Shown here: in pieces, positions 1-6,643 of the stretch
Position numbering within the stretch: the first letter of the stretch is position 1
Layout of the letters: each line of letters begins with the position of its first letter
NCBI GenBank assembly: GCA_005787645.1
Contig: SYAM01000040.1
Coordinates: 1-6,886, forward strand
Direction: 5' to 3'
DNA from: Actinomycetota bacterium
GTDB lineage: Bacteria > Actinomycetota > Actinomycetes > Nanopelagicales > Nanopelagicaceae
DNA: 6,886 nucleotides
The notes under the pieces: generated by a model
Told to the model about the DNA's origin: nothing
What the model saw: only the letters and a program-made list of their open reading frames with translations
The model's database searches: none
Made by a program: the position numbers and the translations under genes

Positions 1-1
1 A

Positions 2-787
2 GGGGTCGGAGTTGGTCTCCGCCAAATCTTCAATTCAGTGGCAGATTCCGATCAGGCTGATTCCCTATTGGTAATGGTCGCGGCTCTTGGTTATTTGATT
101 GCAGCGCTCCTCACTCTACGCGCTAAGAAAGATGAATTTGGTCCTGAACCACATGTGGTCACTCCGGCGTGGTATGAAGGCTTCAACGAAATGCGTGAAG
201 GTTTCAGATACCTTGCAGAACGCACTACAAGTTTCATAGCAATATTGGTGGTTGCGATACAAAGAGGTGGGCTTACTGCTCTTACCTTGATGGCGTTGAT
301 ACTTGAACGTAACACCTTTAATGATGCTGACAACCCAGATGCGGGATTAGGCGGATTTGCTCTTGCACTCGTGCTTTCAGGTGTAGGGATCATGCTTGGT
401 GCAATCATCACCCCAACAGCGACCCGATTCATCAATCGCTACACCTGGAGTCGATACTCCATGGTCGCAGCAGCAATCACGCCTATTGTCTTTGCTCTGA
501 CTCTCAATGAGATCACCTTGATTCTCATGGGATTCTTCACTGGAATGGCTGGTCAGGCAGTAAAGGTCACTAACGATGCCATCGTGCAACAAACGACGAG
601 TGATATCTATCGAGGGAGAGTATTCGCGGTCTATGACGTCGTAGTAAATGCGGCAATCGTCTCGGGCGCGCTTCTGTGCGCTGCTTTCTTGCCAAGCAGT
701 GGCGTAACGAGCACCGTTCCTATTGGGATTTCAATTGCGTATCTATTTGCTGCCCTCGTACTTATGAATAAGAGAATTTTTAAGTAA
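2..787 (+). CDS. MFS transporter, C-terminal part (5' end outside window)
   Basis: The reading frame is open from base 2 to the TAA at 785-787, so about 261 residues are visible and the true start lies upstream. A GTG at 38 is an internal codon rather than a start, because the frame continues in register before it. I count roughly seven hydrophobic segments separated by short charged loops. There is a longer soluble loop, with sequence such as FGPEPHVVTPAWYEGFNEMREG, after the first segment. This fits the second half of a 12-helix MFS permease. The loop pattern 'EMREGFRYL' and the late motif 'TSDIYRGRVFAVYD' resemble the MFS_3 / EntS-like exporter group, whose members carry an R-G-R-V-F stretch near helix 11. 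It acts in the cytoplasmic membrane; the substrate cannot be read from the sequence. The next gene starts one base after its stop, suggesting co-transcription. The family call is good; the export direction is inference. Confidence 0.85.
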   Translation, partial: GVGVGLRQIFNSVADSDQADSLLVMVAALGYLIAALLTLRAKKDEFGPEPHVVTPAWYEGFNEMREGFRYLAERTTSFIAILVVAIQRGGLTALTLMALILERNTFNDADNPDAGLGGFALALVLSGVGIMLGAIITPTATRFINRYTWSRYSMVAAAITPIVFALTLNEITLILMGFFTGMAGQAVKVTNDAIVQQTTSDIYRGRVFAVYDVVVNAAIVSGALLCAAFLPSSGVTSTVPIGISIAYLFAALVLMNKRIFK

Positions 788-788
788 C

Positions 789-1286
789 ATGCCTGATATG
801 CGTCGTATCGCCAGCTTCTTACTCTCCTTTCCTCTCCTTTTCTCACTTCTGCTCTCTAGTCCGGCAGCCTTTGGGGCAATTACCGAAGCTGATGCGAAGT
901 ACGCTCAATCGGCTGGAAAAGCCACTCAGGAATTCTCCACCGCAATCGGAGACTGGGGCGACACCTACCAAAGTGCTCCAGACAAGGTGAACTCCCCGGA
1001 ATATCGAAATTGGATGAAGAAGGCCCAGGCTGCCGATAAAGCGGTCAAAGTCACGCTCACAAATTTCTCAAAGATCAAAGTATCGGCAGGATATAAGGGT
1101 TCTGATACAAGCTTAAGAAAATTTATCAAGGCTTATAACAACGCAATCGACTTATATTCGCCAGCGATAAAGAAGAATGATCGTAAATTGGTTAAGAAAG
1201 CCAATGATGCGCTAGTGGCGGCAACCACACTCTTTACTAATTGGGGAAATGAATTTGCGAAGGATACTTCTCGTTTAGCTCAATGA
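789..1286 (+). CDS. small exported helical protein of unknown function
   Basis: This is a 165-residue protein I do not recognise. It begins with a clear Sec-type signal peptide: a short n-region with MRR, a hydrophobic core rich in Leu, Phe and Ser (residues 7-24), and a probable signal peptidase I site after AFG at residue 29 (Ala27 at -3, Gly29 at -1). There is no lipobox Cys, and the mature part has no cysteine at all. The mature 136 residues are rich in Ala, Lys and Asp with heptad-like spacing, suggesting a four-helix bundle outside the membrane. ATG 789 was chosen, one base after the transporter stop; no strong ribosome binding site precedes it. ATG 798 is a possible alternative that keeps the same signal peptide. 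The 3' end overlaps the aldo/keto reductase gene on the other strand by 12 bases. It may be co-transcribed with the transporter, but nothing shows a functional link. Confidence 0.75.
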   Translation: MPDMRRIASFLLSFPLLFSLLLSSPAAFGAITEADAKYAQSAGKATQEFSTAIGDWGDTYQSAPDKVNSPEYRNWMKKAQAADKAVKVTLTNFSKIKVSAGYKGSDTSLRKFIKAYNNAIDLYSPAIKKNDRKLVKKANDALVAATTLFTNWGNEFAKDTSRLAQ

Positions 1287-2252
1287 AAGTGGTTTGACTA
1301 ATCCACTCTCTTCCAATTCATTCCATACTGAGTCAGCAATCTCTACATTGAAGTCCGCGACATTAGCCCGTAATTCTGCAGAGTTTCGTGAGCCAGTGAG
1401 TACGGTCATGACAGCTGGATGGCGAAGTGGAAATTGAATCGCCGCTGCAGTCAAAGTGACTTCACGCTTTGCAAGAAAATCCTTAATGGCAATTGCACGG
1501 TCAAGAAGGTCATCGCTGACCGGGGCATAGTTATATGCGGCTCCCTTTACAGGATTGGCCAAGACCCCAGAGTTGTAAACGCCTCCGATGATCATCGAGA
1601 CATTCTTTTTCAGCGCCAGCGGAAAAAGCTCTTCCTGCGCTTCCTGATCGAGAAGGGTGTACCGACCAGCAATCAATGCACAATCAAGGTCAGTCTCTTT
1701 CATCACTGCCACCGATGGAGCAGAGAGATTTAAGCCCATTCCGACAGCCTTGATGATTCCTTGCGCACGGTAACTATCTAATACTGGATAAGCCTCCCGG
1801 AGGGTTTGCTCCAAATAATCCTCGCAATCATGTAGGAGAACCATATCCACGTTGTCCAAACCAAGTCTTTCCAAACTTTCATTGATGGAGCGTTTTACCC
1901 CATCAGCGCTCCAGTCATAGACAGAAATTTTTGTTGGGTCAGCATCTTTAAAGAATTCTTTATCAGGTTGATCTGTTGGATCGAGTACTCGGCCAACTTT
2001 TGTTGAGATGACAAAATTTTTCTTCGCAGCACGGAGAGCGCGACCAAGTCTTACCTCAGATTTTCCGTATCCATAAAGTGGCGCGGTATCAAAGTAATTG
2101 ATTCCTAATTCAAATGCGGTAGCAATCAAGTCATCGCTCTCACTCTCAGCTACCGAATTGAACATTCCACCCAAAGGTGCTGTCCCTAGACCTAATCGTG
2201 TAACTTCTAGTGGAACTCTTTTTAGTGAGACTTTTTGATTATGGCGCGACAT
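1275..2252 (-). CDS. aldo/keto reductase, L-fucose (D-threo-aldose) 1-dehydrogenase type
   Basis: This is a 325-residue NAD(P)-dependent aldo/keto reductase with a (beta/alpha)8 barrel, likely cytoplasmic. The full catalytic tetrad is visible from the start used here: Asp55 and Tyr60 in 'YFDTAPLYGYGKSE', Lys85 in 'VISTKVGR', and His141 in 'MVLLHDCED'. The N-terminal 'LGLGTAPLGG' and 'TAPLYGYGKSE' are characteristic of the D-threo-aldose 1-dehydrogenase / L-fucose dehydrogenase / pyridoxal 4-dehydrogenase group. Members of this group oxidise the sugar C1 to a lactone. The divergent neighbour is an L-fuconate dehydratase, so oxidation of L-fucose (or a similar aldose such as D-arabinose) is the preferred role. 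The frame is open for 40 more codons upstream, but those would run through the opposite gene's start and encode no family sequence. The ATG at 2252, just before 'LKRVPLEVTRLGLGTAPLGG', is therefore the sensible start. No ribosome binding site sits at a normal distance, which suggests a leaderless message. Exact substrate is uncertain. Confidence 0.9.
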   Translation of the reverse strand: MSRHNQKVSLKRVPLEVTRLGLGTAPLGGMFNSVAESESDDLIATAFELGINYFDTAPLYGYGKSEVRLGRALRAAKKNFVISTKVGRVLDPTDQPDKEFFKDADPTKISVYDWSADGVKRSINESLERLGLDNVDMVLLHDCEDYLEQTLREAYPVLDSYRAQGIIKAVGMGLNLSAPSVAVMKETDLDCALIAGRYTLLDQEAQEELFPLALKKNVSMIIGGVYNSGVLANPVKGAAYNYAPVSDDLLDRAIAIKDFLAKREVTLTAAAIQFPLRHPAVMTVLTGSRNSAELRANVADFNVEIADSVWNELEESGLVKPLSLS

Positions 2253-2258
2253 TCCTAA

Positions 2259-2279
2259 ATCGTATAGGATTTTTACGAT
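2259..2279. promoter_or_regulatory. candidate operator: 6-bp inverted repeat
   Basis: ATCGTA (2259-2264) and TACGAT (2274-2279) form a perfect inverted repeat around a 9-base A/T-rich spacer, a 21-base site with half-sites 15 bases apart. The left arm is also the candidate minus-strand -10 box, and the spacer contains the plus-strand one, so protein binding would block both promoters. A second, weaker repeat, TCCTA (2253-2257) with TAGGA (2265-2269), overlaps it. The geometry suits a dimeric transcription factor, but six base pairs in A/T-rich DNA can arise by chance. Confidence 0.35.
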
Positions 2280-2285
2280 AAAGTG

Positions 2286-2291
2286 AAAGGG
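2286..2291 (+). promoter_or_regulatory. ribosome binding site of the fuconate dehydratase gene
   Basis: AAAGGG lies four bases before ATG 2296. It supports that start over the downstream Met codon at residue 26, and it contrasts with the reductase on the opposite side, which lacks a properly spaced site. Confidence 0.55.
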
Positions 2292-2295
2292 TCCC

Positions 2296-3585
2296 ATGGC
2301 AACAATCACTGGTTTTCGAATCACCGATATTCGTTTTCCCACCTCGCGTTCGCTCGATGGTTCCGATGCCATGAATAAAGATCCTGATTACTCAGCGGCG
2401 TATCTTATTCTCGACACTGACTCATCGTTAACCGGACATGGCTTCTCTTTTACCCTCGGACGCGGAACTGAATTGCAATGTGCAACTATCGAATTGCTTG
2501 CACCGAAGGTTGTCGGCATGAAAGTCGAAGAGCTAAAAGGTGCACTTGGTGCAATTGCTCGAGATTTAGTCAGTGACTCGCAGATTCGTTGGTTAGGTCC
2601 AGAAAAAGGTCTGACGCATATGGCAGTGGGTGCAGTACTCACCGCGCTATGGGACCTCGTTGCAAAACATGAACGTAAACCGCTCTGGGAAGTCCTCGCT
2701 GATATGAGCCCTGAAGAGATTGTTGCACTCGTCGACTTTCGCTACATCCGTGATGTGCTCACTCCTGAAGAAGCGCTCGAAATTCTGAAAAAAGCAGAAC
2801 CGACCAAAGGAGAACGGAAGGCAAAACTGCGTGCAGCTGGAATACCTGCGTACACCACATCACCTGGTTGGCTGGGATACACCGACGAGAAGATGGTGCG
2901 CCTTGCCAAAGAGGCGGTCGCTGAGGGTTTTACCCTCATCAAATTAAAATGCGGTGGTTCGATTGAAGATGACAAACGTCGTTTACGATTGGCTCGAGAA
3001 GCAGTTGGTCCACTTGTGCGCCTTGCTATTGATGCAAATCAAGTGTGGAGCGTCGACGAGGCAATTGCTTGGTTACAAGAACTTCATGGCGTTGATCTTT
3101 ACTGGATTGAGGAACCTACCTCTCCTGATGATGCCCTTGGCCACGCAACTATTGCAAAAGCTATCGCACCTATTCGAGTGGCGACAGGTGAGCACGTTCA
3201 GAATCGAATTATCTTCAAACAAATGCTCCAACTAGGAGCTTTCTCGTTTATGCAGATAGATTCCACACGAGTTGCAGGTCCTAATGAAAATATTGCGAAC
3301 ATACTCATGGCAGCGAAATTCGGAATCCCCGTTTGCCCGCACGCAGGAGGAGTAGGACTCTGTGAGTTAGTCCAACACCTATCGATGTTTGACTACGTAG
3401 CTGTTTCCGGAGAGAACGATGCTCGAGTGATTGAATTTGTCGATCATCTACATGAGCATTTCGTCACACCAGTCGAAATCAAGAACGGCCGATATTTGGC
3501 CCCTACGGAGCCGGGCGCTGGTGGCGAAATGTTCCCTGATTCGATTAAGCGGTTTACCTTCCCACATGGAGAGGAATGGCATTGA
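2296..3585 (+). CDS. fucD: L-fuconate dehydratase (enolase superfamily)
   Basis: This 429-residue cytoplasmic enzyme belongs to the mandelate racemase subgroup of the enolase superfamily. It is predicted to dehydrate L-fuconate to 2-keto-3-deoxy-L-fuconate (EC 4.2.1.68) using Mg2+. The N-terminal capping domain (about 1-130) contains 'DPDYSAAYLIL' and 'GHGFSFTLGRG', typical of this enzyme and of its human homologue ENOSF1. In the barrel I can place the KxK pair Lys216/Lys218 ('LIKLKCGG'), metal ligands Asp246, Glu272 and Glu299 ('GEHVQNR'), and the catalytic dyad Asp322-His349 ('CPHAGGVGLCE'). As I recall the Xanthomonas enzyme (Lys220, Asp248, Glu274, Glu301, His351), each residue sits two positions earlier here, and the overall length is close. 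It lies divergent to the L-fucose-dehydrogenase-like reductase and overlaps the next gene by 10 bases, implying one operon. Related acids such as D-arabinonate or L-galactonate are possible substrates as well. Confidence 0.93.
   Translation: MATITGFRITDIRFPTSRSLDGSDAMNKDPDYSAAYLILDTDSSLTGHGFSFTLGRGTELQCATIELLAPKVVGMKVEELKGALGAIARDLVSDSQIRWLGPEKGLTHMAVGAVLTALWDLVAKHERKPLWEVLADMSPEEIVALVDFRYIRDVLTPEEALEILKKAEPTKGERKAKLRAAGIPAYTTSPGWLGYTDEKMVRLAKEAVAEGFTLIKLKCGGSIEDDKRRLRLAREAVGPLVRLAIDANQVWSVDEAIAWLQELHGVDLYWIEEPTSPDDALGHATIAKAIAPIRVATGEHVQNRIIFKQMLQLGAFSFMQIDSTRVAGPNENIANILMAAKFGIPVCPHAGGVGLCELVQHLSMFDYVAVSGENDARVIEFVDHLHEHFVTPVEIKNGRYLAPTEPGAGGEMFPDSIKRFTFPHGEEWH
3568..3575 (+). promoter_or_regulatory. 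ribosome binding site inside the end of the dehydratase gene
   Basis: GGAGAGGA lies immediately before ATG 3576 and inside the last codons of the dehydratase gene. The purine-rich GGAG core sits four bases before the start. It confirms ATG 3576 as the start of the next gene and implies that the two are translated from one message. Confidence 0.65.
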
Positions 3586-5501
3586 AAAATCTAACCATCT
3601 CAACTAAGGCGAAAGCTCCGGAGTGGGCGGTTCTAGAACGAGAAATCATTGCCAAACTCAACGCCGCAGCACCTGAGTTTGTAAAGAAGTACACCAATGT
3701 CGACGGCACGCTCAAATGGAAGAGTGAATTTGGCAGTATGGATGGGTCTGATGATCCATACGAGGCGTTCCACAATCTCGCTCTACTCTATGCAATCGGT
3801 GGCAGTGAAGAGATTTACGACTTAGCGCGCAAGATGTGGGAGTCAATCACCTTGCAGTGGACTGAATACGGGCAAATTTATCGGGAATTTGATGGTTATT
3901 ACGACTGGATGCACCATGGTGAAGGTTATTTATATTTTTACTTTCTTGGATTAACTAAACCGGAAAGTTTGATGGATCGTCAGCGCGCTCGACGTTTTGC
4001 TCGCATGTATATGGGTGAAGATCCGTTAGCGGAGAACTATGACAAGGAGAAGAAATTAATCCGATCGCCTCTTAATGGCAGTCGTGGGCCTCGTTTTATC
4101 GTTACCGAAGAGGATTGGTACACCCACCGCACCGTTCTCGATGATTACCTGGCGCCCTATGAAGATATTGAGGGTGTTGATTTTGCCTCGATGAAATGTA
4201 ATTGGTCTGATCCAGAAATTTACAAACGTTTGATTGAGAAGATGAATCAGCGTATGAATCGTGGTGATGTGCCACTCAATCTCAATGCAACAACGATGAT
4301 CACCCACGCCTACATGTATTCACACGATGCCAAGGAGAAGCAGTGGGTCCTTGATTACATCAAGGTCTGGGCTGATCGGGCCAACGCGAATGATGGTTAT
4401 ATGCCAGATAACGTTGGATTAAGCGGCAAAGTTGGTGAGTATAACGATGGGAAATGGTGGGGCGGATATTACGGATGGCGTTGGCCCCATGGATTGATGA
4501 CCATTATGGAACCGCTCACTAATGCAGTGATGAATGCGGTTCTTCTCACGGGAGATTACTCATATCTTGATGTAGCGCGCCAACAGTTCGATAAGAACTG
4601 GGAGTTGCGCAAGGTTGAAGGTGATCGGGTGCTCGTCCCGCACCGACATTTCGATGCGGGCTGGGGGGATTATCGAGATGCCTCACCACGTCACTTGATT
4701 TACCTCTGGACTACTTCTTTAGATGAGCAAGATCTCAAGCGAATCGCCGCGATTCCACGAACTGAGGATTGGTCGCAAATCATCATTCCAGGCAAGCCAG
4801 GGCATAACACCCTTGGTTATAAGCACTTTATCGCTAATACGCTCTCCTGGTTTGAGTTTATTCAAGGAAGACTTCCTAATTTCCCCGTGGGAATGTTGAA
4901 GGCTAACCTCGAATTGATTGACATTCATCTTCGAAGAATGCGGTCAATGATTGGTAATCAAGAGAATTGGGATAGTTACGACCCAAAGACCACTGATGAA
5001 ATCATCGAATTAGATCTATTGAAGATTGGCTATCAAGTACATGCATGGCAATGGTTCAGTCCAGTTTATCTAGAAGGGTTAATGCAGCTTGCTACTGGCT
5101 CGCCCATGCACATATCTCACGGTGGATTCCAATTTGCCAATATTCGTCCCTTCGATGGTGAAAATAAGCGAAGCGGTCTCCCTGAAGATGTTTCGATTTT
5201 GGTTGACCAAATCTCGAAGACCCATACATCGGTGCATGTAGCGAACTCTGGTTCGCATAATCGTGAACTAGTCCTACAAGCAGGTGGTTTTGCGGAGCAT
5301 CAATTCATCTCTGTCCTTATTGATGGAAAGACAATTGAGATCAACGATAAACATTTCGTGTTGACCCTTGAGCCAGGAACTGTTGCGCATCTGAACTTCA
5401 CTGTTCAGCGTTTTGCCAACACACCAACTTATGAGACTCCGTGGTCAAAGCGCGCAGATTGGCATCCACTGATTACTGGCAGACCACTCTCGAACTTCTG
5501 A
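3576..5501 (+). CDS. uncharacterised large protein, probable alpha/alpha-toroid carbohydrate-active enzyme
   Basis: I cannot assign this 641-residue protein to a named family. It has no signal peptide or membrane segment, so it is probably cytoplasmic. Residues about 55-510 look like repeated helix pairs, as in six-hairpin glycosidases and alpha/alpha-barrel lyases. Residues about 536-612 alternate short beta strands ('TSVHVANSGS', 'FVLTLEPGTVAHLNFTV') and look like a C-terminal beta-sandwich. It has 23 tryptophans, common where sugars are bound. Acidic and aromatic motifs cluster as in an active site: 'DGYYDWMHHGEG' (106-117), 'GYMPDNVG' (274-281), 'YNDGKWWGGYYGWRWPHG' (289-306) and 'VPHRHFDAGWGDYRD' (354-368). 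Candidate catalytic residues are Asp106, Asp110, Glu116, Asp291, Asp360 and Asp365; this is a guess from position. Its start overlaps the L-fuconate dehydratase gene by 10 bases, so it very likely works on the same pathway, perhaps as an intracellular glycoside hydrolase or lyase feeding it. A non-sugar role is not excluded. Confidence 0.8.
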   Translation: MALKNLTISTKAKAPEWAVLEREIIAKLNAAAPEFVKKYTNVDGTLKWKSEFGSMDGSDDPYEAFHNLALLYAIGGSEEIYDLARKMWESITLQWTEYGQIYREFDGYYDWMHHGEGYLYFYFLGLTKPESLMDRQRARRFARMYMGEDPLAENYDKEKKLIRSPLNGSRGPRFIVTEEDWYTHRTVLDDYLAPYEDIEGVDFASMKCNWSDPEIYKRLIEKMNQRMNRGDVPLNLNATTMITHAYMYSHDAKEKQWVLDYIKVWADRANANDGYMPDNVGLSGKVGEYNDGKWWGGYYGWRWPHGLMTIMEPLTNAVMNAVLLTGDYSYLDVARQQFDKNWELRKVEGDRVLVPHRHFDAGWGDYRDASPRHLIYLWTTSLDEQDLKRIAAIPRTEDWSQIIIPGKPGHNTLGYKHFIANTLSWFEFIQGRLPNFPVGMLKANLELIDIHLRRMRSMIGNQENWDSYDPKTTDEIIELDLLKIGYQVHAWQWFSPVYLEGLMQLATGSPMHISHGGFQFANIRPFDGENKRSGLPEDVSILVDQISKTHTSVHVANSGSHNRELVLQAGGFAEHQFISVLIDGKTIEINDKHFVLTLEPGTVAHLNFTVQRFANTPTYETPWSKRADWHPLITGRPLSNF

Positions 5502-5524
5502 TTCCTAATGTGCGGGAGTAGTAA

Positions 5525-6643
5525 CTAAAAGGTTGCGACGGTGTGTTTGTCGATGAAGTCCCAGTCATATTCGATGCATAAACCCTCACCTTTAGGGGCC
5601 ATGACATAACCATCTTGGATATCTAATTGGGTTTTGGTACCAAAGAGGAAATCATCGAATGGATAGAGCGTCTCGAAGAACTCACAATTTGGGATTGCAA
5701 GTGAAGGATGAAGCTGAACCTGCTCTAGACCGTGATAGATCGTCGTGTGTAATTCACATTGCACACCAAAGGCTTCCGCAACATGCGCCGTCTTCATTAC
5801 TGCAGTGATTCCACCTCGCCATGAAACATCAGTCCGCACGATGTCTACGATACCTTCGGCTATGCAATGTGCAGTTGTGTAATGTGCACCTGCGATAACT
5901 TCAGTACCGCAGATTGGAATATCAAGTTTTTCGCGGAGCTTTCGTAACCCATTTAGGTTCACATCAAGCAATGGTTCTTCCAACCAGCGATAACCTAGGC
6001 GCTCCAACTCACGCCCTGCTTTAAGCGCAGACTCATAGCTATCCATAATTACCGGGTCAGCCATCAACGTGAAACCATCGCCCACCGCCTCACGCACTGC
6101 GCGATAACACGCGATATCCAGATCCAATCCTCCAGGTGGGTGAAGCTTGTATCCCTTGTATCCCTTTGCCTTAACTTCTAGCGCCTGCTTTGCGTAATCT
6201 TCAGGTCCAGGCAAGAACATCGAAGAAACATATAAAGGTACCTTTTCGCGCGCTGCACCAAGTAGTTTGTAAACGGGCTGATGGGCCATTTTGCCTACGA
6301 TGTCCCAGCACGCATTATCAAATGGTGCATAAGAATAGATCGGCACGTGATTCCAACGTCGATCAAAGAATTCAAAATCCTTCATATTCTTGGCTGCATC
6401 GTGCGGACTACGCCCAATAAAGAAAGGTTTCACTTGTGACATAGTCGCAGCAGCAGCCTTTGCATCCTGTGCGCCAAATCCAAATGATGTGCCGATTACC
6501 CCATCAGAGGTTGTTAACGTCACCACCGTGAAATCAGGTCGTGAACCTCCAGGAAGTGCCACCGCTGATGCCGCATCAAGCGCACCCAAATCATCTTTTC
6601 CACGACAGGCACGAATTTCGATATCAGTGATTACAGTAGTCAT
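5525..6643 (-). CDS. enolase-superfamily acid-sugar dehydratase, mandelate racemase type
   Basis: This 372-residue cytoplasmic enzyme has a capping domain (about 1-125) followed by a modified TIM barrel. Visible active-site residues are Lys166 and His168 in a KxH motif ('GYKLHPPGG'), metal ligands Asp196 ('LMADPVIM'), Glu222 ('LEEPLLD') and Glu248 ('ICGTEVIAG'), and the dyad Asp272-His299 ('TDVSWRGG', 'CELHTT'). All positions needed for Mg2+-dependent proton abstraction and dehydration are present. The usual second Lys of KxK is His here, which separates it from the L-fuconate dehydratase in this window. The two proteins share only the superfamily pattern, so this is not a recent duplication. 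The substrate is unknown: a five- or six-carbon aldonate or aldarate is the family expectation. The start at ATG 6643 has an excellent ribosome binding site and overlaps the regulator stop by four bases. The 3' end faces the 641-residue protein gene across 23 bases. Confidence 0.88.
   Translation of the reverse strand: MTTVITDIEIRACRGKDDLGALDAASAVALPGGSRPDFTVVTLTTSDGVIGTSFGFGAQDAKAAAATMSQVKPFFIGRSPHDAAKNMKDFEFFDRRWNHVPIYSYAPFDNACWDIVGKMAHQPVYKLLGAAREKVPLYVSSMFLPGPEDYAKQALEVKAKGYKGYKLHPPGGLDLDIACYRAVREAVGDGFTLMADPVIMDSYESALKAGRELERLGYRWLEEPLLDVNLNGLRKLREKLDIPICGTEVIAGAHYTTAHCIAEGIVDIVRTDVSWRGGITAVMKTAHVAEAFGVQCELHTTIYHGLEQVQLHPSLAIPNCEFFETLYPFDDFLFGTKTQLDIQDGYVMAPKGEGLCIEYDWDFIDKHTVATF

Larger units (their letters stand above)
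2253..2295. promoter_or_regulatory. divergent promoter region between reductase and fuconate dehydratase
   Basis: These 43 bases are the only space for both divergent promoters. On the plus strand, TAGGAT (2265-2270) fits the TANNNT -10 rule and would place the transcript start near 2277, with a short leader carrying a ribosome binding site. On the minus strand, TACGAT (2264 down to 2259, inside TATACGAT) ends six bases before the reductase ATG, the spacing expected for a leaderless transcript. No convincing -35 element is seen for either. The two -10 boxes nearly abut back to back, so one bound regulator could control both genes. These are readings by eye. Confidence 0.45.

Noticed and set aside
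91..592. Two minus-strand frames (91-435 and 377-592) under the transporter.
   Set aside because: Both are shadows of the membrane protein frame; their translations have no recognisable pattern.
1275..1286. A frameshift or misassembly at the tail-to-tail overlap of the exported protein and the reductase.
   Set aside because: Both proteins end in plausible places and short convergent overlaps are normal in dense genomes.
1419..1733. A 104-codon plus-strand frame.
   Set aside because: It lies wholly antisense within the reductase gene, which has all its catalytic residues; the translation looks random and Cys/Arg-rich.
2253..2372. A 40-residue N-terminal extension of the aldo/keto reductase, starting at 2372.
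   Set aside because: It would run antisense through the start of the fuconate dehydratase gene and has no aldo/keto reductase sequence; the family homology begins only after the ATG at 2252.
5519..5527. Small palindrome TAGT-A-ACTA at the convergent junction as a terminator.
   Set aside because: The stem is only four base pairs with a one-base loop and is not followed by a T-run.
2296..6643. The two enolase-superfamily genes as a tandem or inverted duplication.
   Set aside because: They differ in length, in the KxK versus KxH motif and in most of the sequence; only superfamily residues are shared.
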